Assembly: GCA_009838735.1 (NCBI GenBank)
Contig: VXQZ01000037.1
Coordinates: forward strand, 165,370-229,369
Length of the DNA stretch: 64,000 nt
Direction: 5' to 3'
Source of the DNA: Chloroflexota bacterium
Lineage (GTDB): Bacteria > Chloroflexota > Dehalococcoidia > Bin125
The notes under the pieces were generated by a model, which saw only the letters and a program-made list of their open reading frames with translations, did not search any database and was not told where the DNA came from. Each line of letters opens with the position of its first letter. Position 1 is the stretch's first letter. Shown here piece by piece: positions 53,366-62,283 of the stretch. Made by a program: the position numbers and the translations under genes.

Positions 53366-54154
53366 ATGAGCAACACACAGTCGGGGCGGTTGATGTCCGT
53401 TCGCGTCTCGGGATTCGCCAAGGGCCTGGTCCGCTGCCTCGATTTCGAGTCGGTCTCGGTCGAGGAGCTAGATCGCGTGCTCGTGGACGTCGCCGAGACG
53501 CTGGAGATGGACTACATCGACCCATCGGCTGACTCCCCATTCATCCGCTCCGGTGCGCCTTTCGCGGACCTCGTCTTCGTCCAGCACGGCACGGCCGTGC
53601 CCTGGCAATCCCCGCACTCCGAACTCGCGGCACCGTTCCTGATCGGCGTGCACGAGTTCCTGATGGATGCGGAGCGCTGGGTGGCCAGCTACTCCGCAAT
53701 CACCGAAGCGGTCGTGGTGAGGATTCCGAAGGTTGTGATGGGGCGGGTCGTGGACGAGCTGCCGTCCGTGCGCGAGCGGATGCACGAACTGGTGATGCGC
53801 CGGCTGGCTCGCTACTACTGGATCTCCCTTGCGACCAGCGGCGCGCCCGGCTCTCGGGTAGCGGCGGCGCTGGTCTCCCGGCTGGCGCTGGATGACCGGG
53901 ACTACGGCGCCGATCGCCGGATCGCGGTGCGCCAGACGGACATCGCGCGGCTGACGACGATGTCGCGCTCGGGGGTGTCGGTCGGCCTGGCCGAGCTGGC
54001 CAGGGAGCAGGTGGTCGAGTGGGGCGACCGGCCGGGGGCGCGGTTCCGAGGCGAGGTGCTGGTCCCGGACGTGGATCTGCTCAAGGACTACGCCTTCCTC
54101 GACATGCGTACGCGCGAGATCCGCCCGCTTCTGACCGGTGAAGGCGGCGAGTGA
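53366..54154 (+). CDS. Crp/Fnr-like transcriptional regulator
   Basis: About 262 aa from ATG 53366 (MSNTQSGRLMSVRVSGFAKG); the ORF track adds 42 codons without homology, and an ATG at 53393 is also possible. The N-terminal ~140 residues look like a degenerate cyclic-nucleotide-binding beta-barrel (FADLVFVQHGTAVPWQSP, ITEAVVVRIPK), lacking the RxS phosphate-binding loop. A long helix (LPSVRERMHELVMRRLARYYW) leads to a winged helix (IAVRQTDIARLTTMSRSGVSVGLAEL, ~195-245). It sits at the junction between defence and conjugation genes and may control transfer or the small gene cluster downstream (inference). No ligand is indicated. Confidence 0.62.
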   Translation: MSNTQSGRLMSVRVSGFAKGLVRCLDFESVSVEELDRVLVDVAETLEMDYIDPSADSPFIRSGAPFADLVFVQHGTAVPWQSPHSELAAPFLIGVHEFLMDAERWVASYSAITEAVVVRIPKVVMGRVVDELPSVRERMHELVMRRLARYYWISLATSGAPGSRVAAALVSRLALDDRDYGADRRIAVRQTDIARLTTMSRSGVSVGLAELAREQVVEWGDRPGARFRGEVLVPDVDLLKDYAFLDMRTREIRPLLTGEGGE

Positions 54155-54562
54155 GGCGGTCGCCCAGCGCCGGATCCCGCTCCGCGCCTGAGTGGTCCAA
54201 CCGCGGGCTCAGAGCCGCCTGCGCGCGGCTTCCCTGGTAGCAATCAATACCCCGCGGCAGATCTGTCGCACCTTCACACGCAGCCGCATTGGTCCCGAAT
54301 CATCGCGATCGATTGCACACTCCGTCGCGGCCTTGGCGGGCCGCTGACCGGATACGCCGGCGGCCTGCATCGCAATGCGCACATCGCCGTATTAGGTTTT
54401 CCACAGCATCAGTGTTGTACTTCAACAGGCATTGACAACGCTTGTAGAACAGCGATACCTTCGACCTAACACAGAACACTTGTACCGCAGAAGAGATGTG
54501 CGCCATGACCCTGTCCGCCTCCGATCTGATTGAGATTCCGGTTGATATGAGAGACGGACGTA
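54155..54562. other. Promoter-containing region upstream of the coupled small genes
   Basis: About 400 bp. A rightward promoter candidate has TTGACA at 54432-54437 and TACCTT at 54456-54461 (spacer 18), about 100 bp before the first small gene. Short inverted repeats around it (TGTTGTACTTCAACA, and two CTTGTA direct repeats) could be operators for the HTH proteins encoded next. Confidence 0.45.
54432..54461 (+). promoter_or_regulatory. Candidate sigma-70 promoter for the small-gene cluster
   Basis: A consensus -35 TTGACA is followed after 18 nt by TACCTT. The downstream leader is ~100 nt. The AT-rich context differs from its surroundings and short repeats flank it, in line with a regulated promoter. 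Confidence 0.4.
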
Positions 54563-54748
54563 ATGCGTATGCGGGAGATGACGGAGGACGAGCAGCAAAC
54601 CCTGCGCGCTGGGCTGCGGATCGTTGCGCGGATGATCGCGCGGCGCCACCTGGCCCGGCAGGCGGCAGAGGGCGCCGAGGCAATGGAACCTGATGACGAC
54701 GCGGAGAGCGCCACCTCTGGCGGCGTTCAAAGCGGAGTCGAACGATGA
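54563..54748 (+). CDS. Small helical protein, first of three coupled genes
   Basis: 61 aa (MRMREMTEDEQQTLRAGLRI then VARMIARRHLARQAAEGAEA). It is predicted helical and basic in the middle with an acidic tail, no known domain. ATG codons at 54569 and 54578 are alternative starts. The stop overlaps the next start by 4 bp (ATGA), which supports a real gene. Likely a small accessory or regulatory protein of the mobile element; function unknown. Confidence 0.5.
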   Translation: MRMREMTEDEQQTLRAGLRIVARMIARRHLARQAAEGAEAMEPDDDAESATSGGVQSGVER

Positions 54749-55041
54749 ACAGACGCGGAACGAGGAGACGACTGCAATTCGCGCCGGGCGAAGCCCAGCT
54801 GCCCGCCGATTTCGGCGAGCGGCTGACGGCGATCAAGCGGCGCGCCGGCCTGACCTGGGAGGAGATGGCCGAAGCGCTGGGCGTGGACGACCGCCAGCTC
54901 TTGCGCTGGCGGCGCGGGTCCTGCCCCTCGGGCGGCTCGATGTTCTCGCTGATCCGGCTGGCGTCACAGCTGCCCGGCGGCCTCAAGGAACTGCTAGGCG
55001 ACGACCCCAGCGCGGCCCCGCGGAAGGAGCGCTTCCGATGA
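54745..55041 (+). CDS. Small HTH protein, second of three coupled genes
   Basis: 98 aa, GGAG upstream. The core LPADFGERLTAIKRRAGLTW then EEMAEALGVDDRQLLRWRRG is an XRE-like helix-turn-helix. It is clearly related to the next protein (LTWRRLARELGVGVRSLYRWRAG), so the pair arose by duplication. Overlaps of 4 bp on both sides indicate one translational unit. Probably a DNA-binding regulator of element transfer or maintenance (inference). Confidence 0.65.
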   Translation: MNRRGTRRRLQFAPGEAQLPADFGERLTAIKRRAGLTWEEMAEALGVDDRQLLRWRRGSCPSGGSMFSLIRLASQLPGGLKELLGDDPSAAPRKERFR

Positions 55042-55403
55042 TCCAGGCGCGAGCTTATGACTACCGGCCCACGGGTGCCCGGTTTCCCGACGACTTCCCG
55101 CAGCGCCTCGAGCGCCTGCGGGCGGCGTCGGGTCTGACCTGGCGGCGGCTGGCGCGGGAACTGGGCGTGGGCGTGCGCTCGCTCTACCGCTGGCGGGCCG
55201 GAACGCGGCCGGACGCCGCTCACATGCTGGCGATCGTGGAGTTCGCCACGGAGCGGGAGCTATTGCAGTGTCTGTTGACCGGAACGGATGAGGGTGAGGC
55301 GGACGAGCGCCAGGCGCGGCTGTTCGGGGAGGATGTGTGGGCGGGGTTGTGCGGCGGCGGCGCGGCGAGCGACGGAGCCCAAGACACCAGGCGAGCGGCC
55401 TAG
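55038..55403 (+). CDS. Small HTH protein, third of three coupled genes
   Basis: 121 aa from ATG 55038; the ORF track extends it upstream into shadow sequence. HTH core at ~20-60 (FPQRLERLRAASGLTWRRLA, LGVGVRSLYRWRAG), then a helical tail ending Gly/Ala-rich. Paralog of the preceding gene. It converges with the replication-relaxation gene only 22 bp away, without a clear terminator. Confidence 0.62.
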   Translation: MIQARAYDYRPTGARFPDDFPQRLERLRAASGLTWRRLARELGVGVRSLYRWRAGTRPDAAHMLAIVEFATERELLQCLLTGTDEGEADERQARLFGEDVWAGLCGGGAASDGAQDTRRAA

Positions 55404-55425
55404 CCGGACCGCCTCGAGCTGACGC

Positions 55426-57063
55426 TCAGTCCAGGCCGCGCGGCGCCCTGTGCTCGATCGAGCGCCAGGCGCGGCCCAGGGGACCGTGCTGTTCGAGCCT
55501 CAAGCGGTCGGAGACCAGCAGCGGCAGGGGCACCTCAGCCCGGGCGACGGCGTCTGCGGCGATGCGGAGGAAGTGATCGGCGGCCAGCTCGTCCTCGAAC
55601 ACCACCAGCACCCTGGGCAGGAGGCCATGGTCCTCGATCGGCCGAGCGGTGGCGTAGTAGCGCAGGTAGGGCGCGAGCCGGGCCGCCATCGTCGCCGGAC
55701 GCACGGCGCGCCGCTCCCATTCGAGGAAGAACCCCTGCTCGCCTGAGGGCGTCTCCACGAGCGCGTAGGCGTCAGGTTGGATCGAGCGCATGCGCTCAAA
55801 TGACCGGAAGTAGCGCGAGGCGCGGTGGGGCGGGTCGAGCTGGACCAGCCGGGCGCCCTGCTCGCGCGCCTGGCGGGCCAGCAGCGTGTTGAACCAGTGC
55901 ACCGACTCGGTGTGCTCGAGGTTGCGCAAGAGCTGGCGCGAGCAGATCCCTGCGACGTTGCGCCAGTCGAACGCCTCTCCCGCCCAGCGCGGTTCGGGGC
56001 TCCAGCGCTTGCGCGCGATGCCGACCGAGGTGCGGTCGCGGCGGGCCAGGTAGGCGAGGCCGCGGTCGGAGAGCGCGAGCCGCGGCACGCCCGCTCGGGT
56101 GAGTCTCGTAATCAGACCCAGTTCGTCCAGCCGCGCGAGCAACTGCGTCAGCCGGCGCCGGCCGACGCCGAGCAGCGCCGCCAAGTGGCCGGGCCTGAGC
56201 CAAGGCCAGTCGCCGACGAGGTCGAGCGCGCGTTTCTCGGCCGTGGTGAGCGCGGCGGGCAGCATCCACGAGGCGCGGGCGAACCCGGGATCCAGCGGTT
56301 CGGGCATCGAGACGCGGACCAGGGGCCGCTCCGACCGTTCGCCCGAGGCCGGCAGCGCGTAACCGAGCGCCTCGCGCAGGGTCAGTCGCGCCGCGCCGGT
56401 GGGACCGCGCCAGACGGCGGCCTCGGCGCCGGCCAGGGCGACATCGCGTTCGAGCGCGAGGAACGCAATCGCCGGCGGTCCCGCGACCAGCCGCCGCGCG
56501 TGGCGCAGGCGGGTCTCGTCGGGACAGAGTATGAGCACCGCGCCGTGGCCGGGGGTCTCCTTGAGCCGGCGGATGCGCTTGGCGAACCCGGTCCGGTCCG
56601 CCGTCCGGCCCTGGCGCACCACGGCCGCGCGGAGGTCACCTGGCAACTCCAGCAGGGCGTCCATCGGCGCGGCCCTGAGCCAGGGCAGATCCAAGGGGAA
56701 GGCAAACTGGGCGGCCTGCTCGGCCAGGCGGTAGATCACGGCGGCTAAGTCCAGTCGTTCGAGCAGCAGCCGGCGCCACTGCTCGGAGACGGGCCGAGTG
56801 CGCAACAGCTGGGTGACAGGCACGCCTTCCTCCGAGGCCAGCCGGCGCACACCCCTGGCGGTCAGGCAGAACCGGCGGGTCGGGGTGACCAGTTCCGAGG
56901 CCTGGCCGACCGACTCCACCAAGCCGGCCTCAGTGAAGCGGTCGATTCGCTGGTAGACGGCGGCGCGCGAACGGCCCGAGAGCGCGGCCAGCTCCAGCCG
57001 GTCGAGGAACGGCATCCGGGCCAGCGTCACGAGCAGCTCGACGTCTCCGGGGTAGAGCCTCAT
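55426..57063 (-). CDS. Replication-relaxation family protein
   Basis: 545 aa. An N-terminal winged helix (LLVTLARMPFLDRLELAALS...AAVYQRIDRFTEAGLVE, ~10-55) and a second one in the middle (PWLRPGHLAALLGVGRRRLTQLLARLDELGLI, ~285-335). The C-terminal half has the family pattern IQPDAYALVETPSGEQGFFL then EWERRAVRPATMAARLAPYL, seen in replication-relaxation proteins of actinobacterial and Gram-positive plasmids and conjugative elements. Its exact activity is not settled; it is linked to plasmid replication or relaxosome function. The start overlaps the stop of the VirD4-like gene by 4 bp. Confidence 0.72.
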   Translation of the reverse strand: MRLYPGDVELLVTLARMPFLDRLELAALSGRSRAAVYQRIDRFTEAGLVESVGQASELVTPTRRFCLTARGVRRLASEEGVPVTQLLRTRPVSEQWRRLLLERLDLAAVIYRLAEQAAQFAFPLDLPWLRAAPMDALLELPGDLRAAVVRQGRTADRTGFAKRIRRLKETPGHGAVLILCPDETRLRHARRLVAGPPAIAFLALERDVALAGAEAAVWRGPTGAARLTLREALGYALPASGERSERPLVRVSMPEPLDPGFARASWMLPAALTTAEKRALDLVGDWPWLRPGHLAALLGVGRRRLTQLLARLDELGLITRLTRAGVPRLALSDRGLAYLARRDRTSVGIARKRWSPEPRWAGEAFDWRNVAGICSRQLLRNLEHTESVHWFNTLLARQAREQGARLVQLDPPHRASRYFRSFERMRSIQPDAYALVETPSGEQGFFLEWERRAVRPATMAARLAPYLRYYATARPIEDHGLLPRVLVVFEDELAADHFLRIAADAVARAEVPLPLLVSDRLRLEQHGPLGRAWRSIEHRAPRGLD

Positions 57064-59654
57064 TGTTCGGCTCCGTCCCGCTCGGCCGGCGTGGCCTCAC
57101 CGGGTTTCTTCCGGTCGCGCGTCTTCGGCTCGGGCCGCGCGGCCTTGGGCTTCTGCTGCTTCTTCTGCTGCTGTTGTGGCGTCTTGTCCGCTTCGCGCCA
57201 GGCTTCCATCTGCTCGCGGAACTCGGCCACCGCCCGCTGGCGCTCCGTCTGCTGCCGCTCCAACTCATGCGCCGAGGTGACGTAGGTCGAAGCGGCCTCG
57301 CGGATCCGTGCCGCCCGCAGCGGGTCGCCCGGATCGGGCTTGCGCACCGTCATCGAAAAGACCGGCATCCGCTGGGTGCCGACCGTGGCCCGCACGTAGC
57401 AGTGATGCACGGGCTGGGAGACCACATCTTCTTCAGAGACCCGCTCGCGGCCCAGCTCCCAGAGCAGGTCGCGGGCGTCCTCGCCCGAGACCTGGAAGAC
57501 GCAGAGACAGCCGACGTTGGCCATCAGCGTGTGACGCATCGTCGGCGAGAGGTCCTGGAGCTTGGCCAGACTCTGAGTGGCGAGCACGAATGAGGCGCCG
57601 TACTTGCCCAGTTCGGCCAGCATCGACTCGAACTCGACACCGGGAATGGCCTGCATCTCGTCGACCACGACCAGCGCGCCGCGGCGCTGGTGCTGCGGCA
57701 GCCGTTCCTGCTCGCGGATGACCGAGTCGACCAGGTTGAGCAGCGACGCCCCGACCAGGGCGGCCACATCGCGGCCGACCGAACCCTGGGCGGTCGAGAC
57801 CAGGAGGATGCCGCCTTCGAGGATCGTCTTGCGCAGGTCGATCGTCGACTGCGGCTGGCCCAGGATCGCGCGGGCGCGGCGGGAGGAGGCGTAGTAGCTG
57901 AGCCGGGTCTGGACCGGGGCCAGGGCCTCGGCCCGGTACTCGCGGCGCCAGCCGCCGAAGTCCCGTGCCCACCATTCCAAGAGGAAGGGGTCGGAGACCC
58001 GGGTCAGCACTTCGGCCCGGAACCCGTCGTCGGTGAGCAGCCTGAGCCCGTCCAGGATCGTGTGCTGGCGATCGGGCTCGGTCAGGGGATGGCTGTTGGC
58101 CTCGTGCAGCGTCTTGACGGTGTGTTCGAGGATCGATTGCATCCGCGGCCCCCACTGCTCCCACAGCCCGCGGGCGACCCGTACGACCGAGTCGGCGGTC
58201 CGGTCGCGGTCCGCGAACACGCGCGCGTCGAGCAGGTTGATCCCCGGCGCGCCCGTGGGGTCGGCGAGGTCGATCAGCCGGACCTGGTTGACCAGCTCCT
58301 CCGGCGTCTCCTCGAGGATCGCCTGGACCAGGTCGGCGTGCGGGTCGATCACGACGACGGCGTCCGAGTCGAGCCCCTCGGCCTTGCGCTTGAGCTTGTG
58401 CCCGACGATGTGGCGCATCAGGGTCGACTTGCCCATCCTGGTGCGGGCCACATAGAGGTGGTGGCGACCCAGCAGGTCGTCGGGGAAGTGGACCGGTTCG
58501 CGGTCGGCCTCGCTGGTCGTCCCGACCGCGGCCCCGCCGGCCAGTTCGCCGACCGCCGGCGGCAGCGCGCGGGCGCCGGCGCGGGCCACGAGCGGCGACT
58601 CGTCGGCGGCCGAGGGCGGATGCCAGAGCGCCGCCGCCTCGCGCACCCCGAGGATGCTGCGACGGCGGAACATTCTTGGAGGACGCGGATGCAGGCGCGG
58701 CAGCCCCGGTTCCAGGGGCCCGATCTTGCCTGCTTCGAACTGCGCCCCGGAAGGATGGTCGTAGTGGCGGTAGGCCCCAGCCAGCCGCTCCAGCAGCTCC
58801 TCCGCCCGCTCTTCCTGCGAGCCCTCCGGCAGCACCGCGACCAGCTCCAACTCGGCCTCGAACGCGCCGCGCGAGATCTTCTCCTTGACCAGTTGCGGAT
58901 CGAAGTAGCGATTGCGCGACTTCTTCCACCTGCGCCAGCCCCAGCCACCTCCAATCAAGACGACGGCCGCCCCCGCGCAGAGCGCGGCCAGGTGCCAGAT
59001 CTCGCCCGCCTGCAGCCAGCGGTAGCCCTGGAAGAACCCGAACGCGGCCAGGCCGAGCACGGTCAGGGCCAGCGGGTCGGGACCTGTTCCCGACGGCGGC
59101 GGCGCATTGGGTTTGGGCTGGCGCTGGAGATGAGCGGGCTGCGCCTTCTCCTGGTAGTGGCGCGACCACTGGGGGCCCAAGGAGCGCAGCAGCAGACGCG
59201 AGACCAGCCGCTCGCCCTCCTTGAGGCCGGTGAGCGCGCCCAGGGGGGCGAGCAGCGGGTCCGAGCCCGGGTCGACCAGGTCCTGGTCGCGGAACACGCG
59301 TAGGGGCGCGTACTCGGGGCCCGAGGCGCGCAGCACCAGCGACCAGGCCTGCTCATCCTCGTCCAGGCGCATGTAATCGCGCTCAGAGGGCACGTCGCGC
59401 ACGCGGGCCTGGGGGTAGTGGACGCCGACTTGGCCGCGCACGATCTGGTCGCCCGCGCAGCGGACATAGAGGCCGATTGAGCGTTCGTCGGCCGCCAGTT
59501 CCAGCGCGAACGGCTCGGGCGCCGCGATCGAGCCGAGCAGGTTCTCGACGCCCAAGAGCGTCCTTTGTCCGGTGCGCGGCGGCGTGACCGCCAGCAGCGC
59601 CGGGCCCGACGGTTTGGCCGAGCGCCTGAACCATCTGAGTGGGTTCAACTTCAT
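57060..59654 (-). CDS. VirD4/TraG-like conjugative coupling ATPase
   Basis: 864 aa, ATG with AAAGGA 7 nt upstream. Two membrane helices at ~200-240 (LALTVLGLAAFGFFQGYRWL, LAALCAGAAVVLIGGGW) follow a cytoplasmic N-terminal domain. The motor domain has Walker A ARTRMGKSTLMRHIVGHKL (~415), Walker B AVVVIDPHADLVQAI, a second acidic motif GALVVVDEMQAIPGVEFE and sensor FVLATQSLAKLQDLS. This matches TraG/VirD4-type and DUF87-type proteins that pump DNA into a secretion channel. The C-terminus is Gln/Lys-rich (TPQQQQKKQQKPK), maybe for contact with relaxase. The position next to the replication-relaxation gene supports a coupling role. Confidence 0.78.
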   Translation of the reverse strand: MKLNPLRWFRRSAKPSGPALLAVTPPRTGQRTLLGVENLLGSIAAPEPFALELAADERSIGLYVRCAGDQIVRGQVGVHYPQARVRDVPSERDYMRLDEDEQAWSLVLRASGPEYAPLRVFRDQDLVDPGSDPLLAPLGALTGLKEGERLVSRLLLRSLGPQWSRHYQEKAQPAHLQRQPKPNAPPPSGTGPDPLALTVLGLAAFGFFQGYRWLQAGEIWHLAALCAGAAVVLIGGGWGWRRWKKSRNRYFDPQLVKEKISRGAFEAELELVAVLPEGSQEERAEELLERLAGAYRHYDHPSGAQFEAGKIGPLEPGLPRLHPRPPRMFRRRSILGVREAAALWHPPSAADESPLVARAGARALPPAVGELAGGAAVGTTSEADREPVHFPDDLLGRHHLYVARTRMGKSTLMRHIVGHKLKRKAEGLDSDAVVVIDPHADLVQAILEETPEELVNQVRLIDLADPTGAPGINLLDARVFADRDRTADSVVRVARGLWEQWGPRMQSILEHTVKTLHEANSHPLTEPDRQHTILDGLRLLTDDGFRAEVLTRVSDPFLLEWWARDFGGWRREYRAEALAPVQTRLSYYASSRRARAILGQPQSTIDLRKTILEGGILLVSTAQGSVGRDVAALVGASLLNLVDSVIREQERLPQHQRRGALVVVDEMQAIPGVEFESMLAELGKYGASFVLATQSLAKLQDLSPTMRHTLMANVGCLCVFQVSGEDARDLLWELGRERVSEEDVVSQPVHHCYVRATVGTQRMPVFSMTVRKPDPGDPLRAARIREAASTYVTSAHELERQQTERQRAVAEFREQMEAWREADKTPQQQQKKQQKPKAARPEPKTRDRKKPGEATPAERDGAEQ

Positions 59655-59704
59655 CTGAGTGTCCTTTCGTTATGTCGGTCAGTGGGAGCGGGCCATCGGG
59701 CGGC

Positions 59705-61939
59705 TCAGTGCCGGCCCGGGCGCCACTCGATCAACTCGGTCTCCTCGGGCGTCGCCTCGATCCGGATGGGAAAGCGCTCGCCCTTGGCCAGCAGCAGCCC
59801 GTCCCCGCGGGGGCAAGAGACCAACCAGCGCTGCAGGTCCTCGGGCAGGTCGAAGGCATCGGCCACGGTCGAGATGGCGGCCGCGTCCTGCTGCAGCAGG
59901 AGCTTGAACGCGGCGTTCTGCAGCAGCGCTCTCCCTGAGTGCCCCGTGATAGTGCGCGAGTGGTCCTCGGACAGGAGATCCTGCACGTCCTGGGTGATGA
60001 ACTGCAGGCCCAGGCGGTGCTTGCGCGCCCGCTTGGCCATCGAGACCATGAACGCCGCGCCCTCGGGATGCTGCATGATCGACCAGACCTCGTCGACCAC
60101 CAAGAGGCGCGGTCGCGGGTCGCGGGCGGCCGCCGCCCAGACCGTCTCGGTACAGACCATCGCCGCCGCCGGCCGCAGCTCCGGTTCGAGCAGCCTGAGG
60201 TCGAAGACGGTGACCAGCGCCTCGTTGTGCAGCAGGTCGTCGCCCTCGTCGGAGAGCAGGTGGCGGAGACTGCCCGAGGCGAAGGGGCGCAGCAGCTTGG
60301 CCAGGCCCTCCGGGTCGTCTTCCTCGAGGAAGCGGTAGAAGTCTCGGAAGCCGGTGCGCTTCGAGGGCCGCGCGTAGTAGCTCGCCAGGGCGTGGTCCAG
60401 CGCGGCCCGCCGTTCGGCGCTCAGACGCTCGCCGATCATCACCTCAATCAGTCGGCGCAAAGAGCCGATCCGCTGGAGCAGCTCCTCGGGGTCCGAGCGA
60501 TCGAGCACGAACGGGTTCATGCCCTGTCCGGCCACGCCGGGCGAGACCACGCGCCCGCCGGCCGAGCGGGCCATGTCGGCGTACTCGCCCTCCGGGTCAA
60601 TCACATAGGCGACCACGCCCCGGCAGAGACCGCGCAGCACGCCCAGCTTGGTCGCGAACGACTTGCCGGAGCCCGAGCGGGCCAGCACGGCCGTGTTGGC
60701 GTTGAGATGGGTGCCGTCCCAGGGGTCGTAGACGATGGGCGCGCAGGCGCGCATGTCGATCCCGTAGAGCGCGCCCGAGCGGGTGTCGAGGTCGGGCGGC
60801 GAGAACGGGAAGCAACGGGCGACCGAGGACGTGTCCAATGTGCGCCAGGCGGCGACTGCGTTCAAGGACAGTGGCTGGGTCGAGAGCAGGCCCTCGCGCT
60901 GGCGGAAGGGCAAGGGGTCGAGCCGGCCCAGCGCGGCGGCGAAGTGGGCCGAGGCGCGCTGAGTCAGTTCGTCCAGGGTGTCGGGGTCGTCCGCGTGCAG
61001 GGTCAGCGAGAGCGAGGCGTGGAACAGCCGCTCGCGGCCGCGCTGCACGTCGTCCCTGAGCCGGCTCACGTCCTCCAGCGCGATCTCGGCCTCGGGCGAC
61101 ATCGTCTTGCCGCGCCTGAGCGAGAGCGAGCGGGCCGACTCGAAGCGCACCTTCTGCCACTCCAGCTGGCGGGCGGCCTGCTCCGAGGGGATCGGGCCCA
61201 GGTGCAGCGCGATGTCCATTGGCGCGCCGGTCGCCATCAGCTGCTGCAGGAAGCCGGGCGCGAGCGAACGCGGCCATTTCGCCAGGTGCAACGAGCGGGC
61301 CAACCGCCCTCCAAGTTGGATGTGACGCTGGTTGAGCTGGACCTCGACCGGTTCATCGCGGCCGCTTCGCGCGGGCGAGCCGCCCAGGGCCGCAGCGATC
61401 ACGAGGCGCTGGAGCGGTTCACCTTCTAGCGGATGGATCGAGAGGCCGGAGCGGGCCAGGAGGCCGCGCAACTCCTGGGCGTGCTCCTCCTCGCAGATCG
61501 CGTAGAAGCGGCGGTCCAAGATGCCTTCGCGCGACTCCAGTTCGGTCAAGAGCCGGCGCTGGGAGCGGGCCGCTTCGCGGGTCTGGTCGGGCAGGTCGCC
61601 GGGCTGGGCCTGTTCCAGTTCGCCCCGCATCCGTTCCAGGTCGGGCGGATGCTGGCGGACCAGCAGCTGCACGGGGAAGTCGCAGGCGTTGAGCAATCCC
61701 GCGAAGGCGCCCAGCTTGGGCCCGTCCAGTTCCAGCCCCATCAGCTCGGTCAGGGCGAGCTTGACCCCGTCCAGGCGCACCGGGCCGTCGGGCTCGACGT
61801 GCGAGAGCATGAAGCAGAGCGGCAGCTCGGGGAACTGCCTCTGTGGTTGTGGGTCCTCGGCTGGCTGCTCCGGCTCCTCGGCCTCGTCCGCATTGGGTGG
61901 TGCCTCCTGCACCGTCGGAATGGAAAACAGTCGTCTCAT
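59705..61939 (-). CDS. VirB4-like type IV secretion ATPase
   Basis: 744 aa from ATG 61939 (MRRLFSIPTVQEAPP); the ORF track runs upstream through the pilin gene in the wrong frame. The N-terminal VirB4/TraC-like domain (~40-380) includes FPELPLCFMLSHVEPDGPV and RESLxL-type SLSLRRGKTMSPEAEIALED. The ATPase has Walker A VLARSGSGKSFATKLGVLRG (~425), VVAYVIDPEGEYADMA, Walker B PRLLVVDEVWSIMQHPEGAA and QFITQDVQDLLSE. VirB4 energises pilus assembly and substrate transfer. An acidic/Pro-rich N-terminal segment (EEPEQPAEDPQPQ) is unusual. It is 17 bp after the pilin gene and 50 bp before the coupling protein gene. Confidence 0.83.
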   Translation of the reverse strand: MRRLFSIPTVQEAPPNADEAEEPEQPAEDPQPQRQFPELPLCFMLSHVEPDGPVRLDGVKLALTELMGLELDGPKLGAFAGLLNACDFPVQLLVRQHPPDLERMRGELEQAQPGDLPDQTREAARSQRRLLTELESREGILDRRFYAICEEEHAQELRGLLARSGLSIHPLEGEPLQRLVIAAALGGSPARSGRDEPVEVQLNQRHIQLGGRLARSLHLAKWPRSLAPGFLQQLMATGAPMDIALHLGPIPSEQAARQLEWQKVRFESARSLSLRRGKTMSPEAEIALEDVSRLRDDVQRGRERLFHASLSLTLHADDPDTLDELTQRASAHFAAALGRLDPLPFRQREGLLSTQPLSLNAVAAWRTLDTSSVARCFPFSPPDLDTRSGALYGIDMRACAPIVYDPWDGTHLNANTAVLARSGSGKSFATKLGVLRGLCRGVVAYVIDPEGEYADMARSAGGRVVSPGVAGQGMNPFVLDRSDPEELLQRIGSLRRLIEVMIGERLSAERRAALDHALASYYARPSKRTGFRDFYRFLEEDDPEGLAKLLRPFASGSLRHLLSDEGDDLLHNEALVTVFDLRLLEPELRPAAAMVCTETVWAAAARDPRPRLLVVDEVWSIMQHPEGAAFMVSMAKRARKHRLGLQFITQDVQDLLSEDHSRTITGHSGRALLQNAAFKLLLQQDAAAISTVADAFDLPEDLQRWLVSCPRGDGLLLAKGERFPIRIEATPEETELIEWRPGRH

Positions 61940-61956
61940 GTTCGAGTTTCTTTCGT

Positions 61957-62283
61957 TCAGGAAAGCGGGATCGGGATCACGCCGGCCGAGATCAGCGCCG
62001 CCAGGCCCTTGGCCGAGAGCGCCACGCCGAGGCCCGCGATCGTGAGGAAGACGGCCGAGCGCCCACGGGCGCCGCGGCCCTCGGCGCCGTCGGCCATCAG
62101 CAGGAAGCCGGCCCAGACCATCCCGAACAGCGCTAGGCCGGAGGCGGCGTAGGCGACCGCGGTGAGCGCCGCGTCGAAGGCGTCGAGCATCGCCTGCTCG
62201 GATGCGTCCGCTTCGGGCGCGGCGGCGGTCGAGAGCAGCGCCGCCGCGCCCAGGGAGATGATCGAGATCAGTCGCCGCACCAT
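61957..62283 (-). CDS. VirB2/TrbC-like pilin or small membrane protein
   Basis: 108 aa from ATG 62283, whose first base is the last base of the upstream gene's stop (TAATG), so the start four codons earlier in the ORF track is less likely. Signal peptide VRRLISIISLGAAALLSTAA with ADA cleavage, then two hydrophobic helices (ALTAVAYAASGLALFGMVWAG, AVFLTIAGLGVALSAKGLAAL) around a short basic loop (GRGARGR). This is the size and topology of VirB2/TrbC pilins. The sequence is too short for a firm family call, but placement just before the VirB4-like gene supports it. Confidence 0.6.
   Translation of the reverse strand: MVRRLISIISLGAAALLSTAAAPEADASEQAMLDAFDAALTAVAYAASGLALFGMVWAGFLLMADGAEGRGARGRSAVFLTIAGLGVALSAKGLAALISAGVIPIPLS

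Noticed and set aside
57690-59303. 537-aa rightward ORF
   Set aside because: Antisense shadow of the VirD4-like ATPase.
59939-61429. 496-aa rightward ORF
   Set aside because: Antisense shadow of the VirB4-like ATPase.
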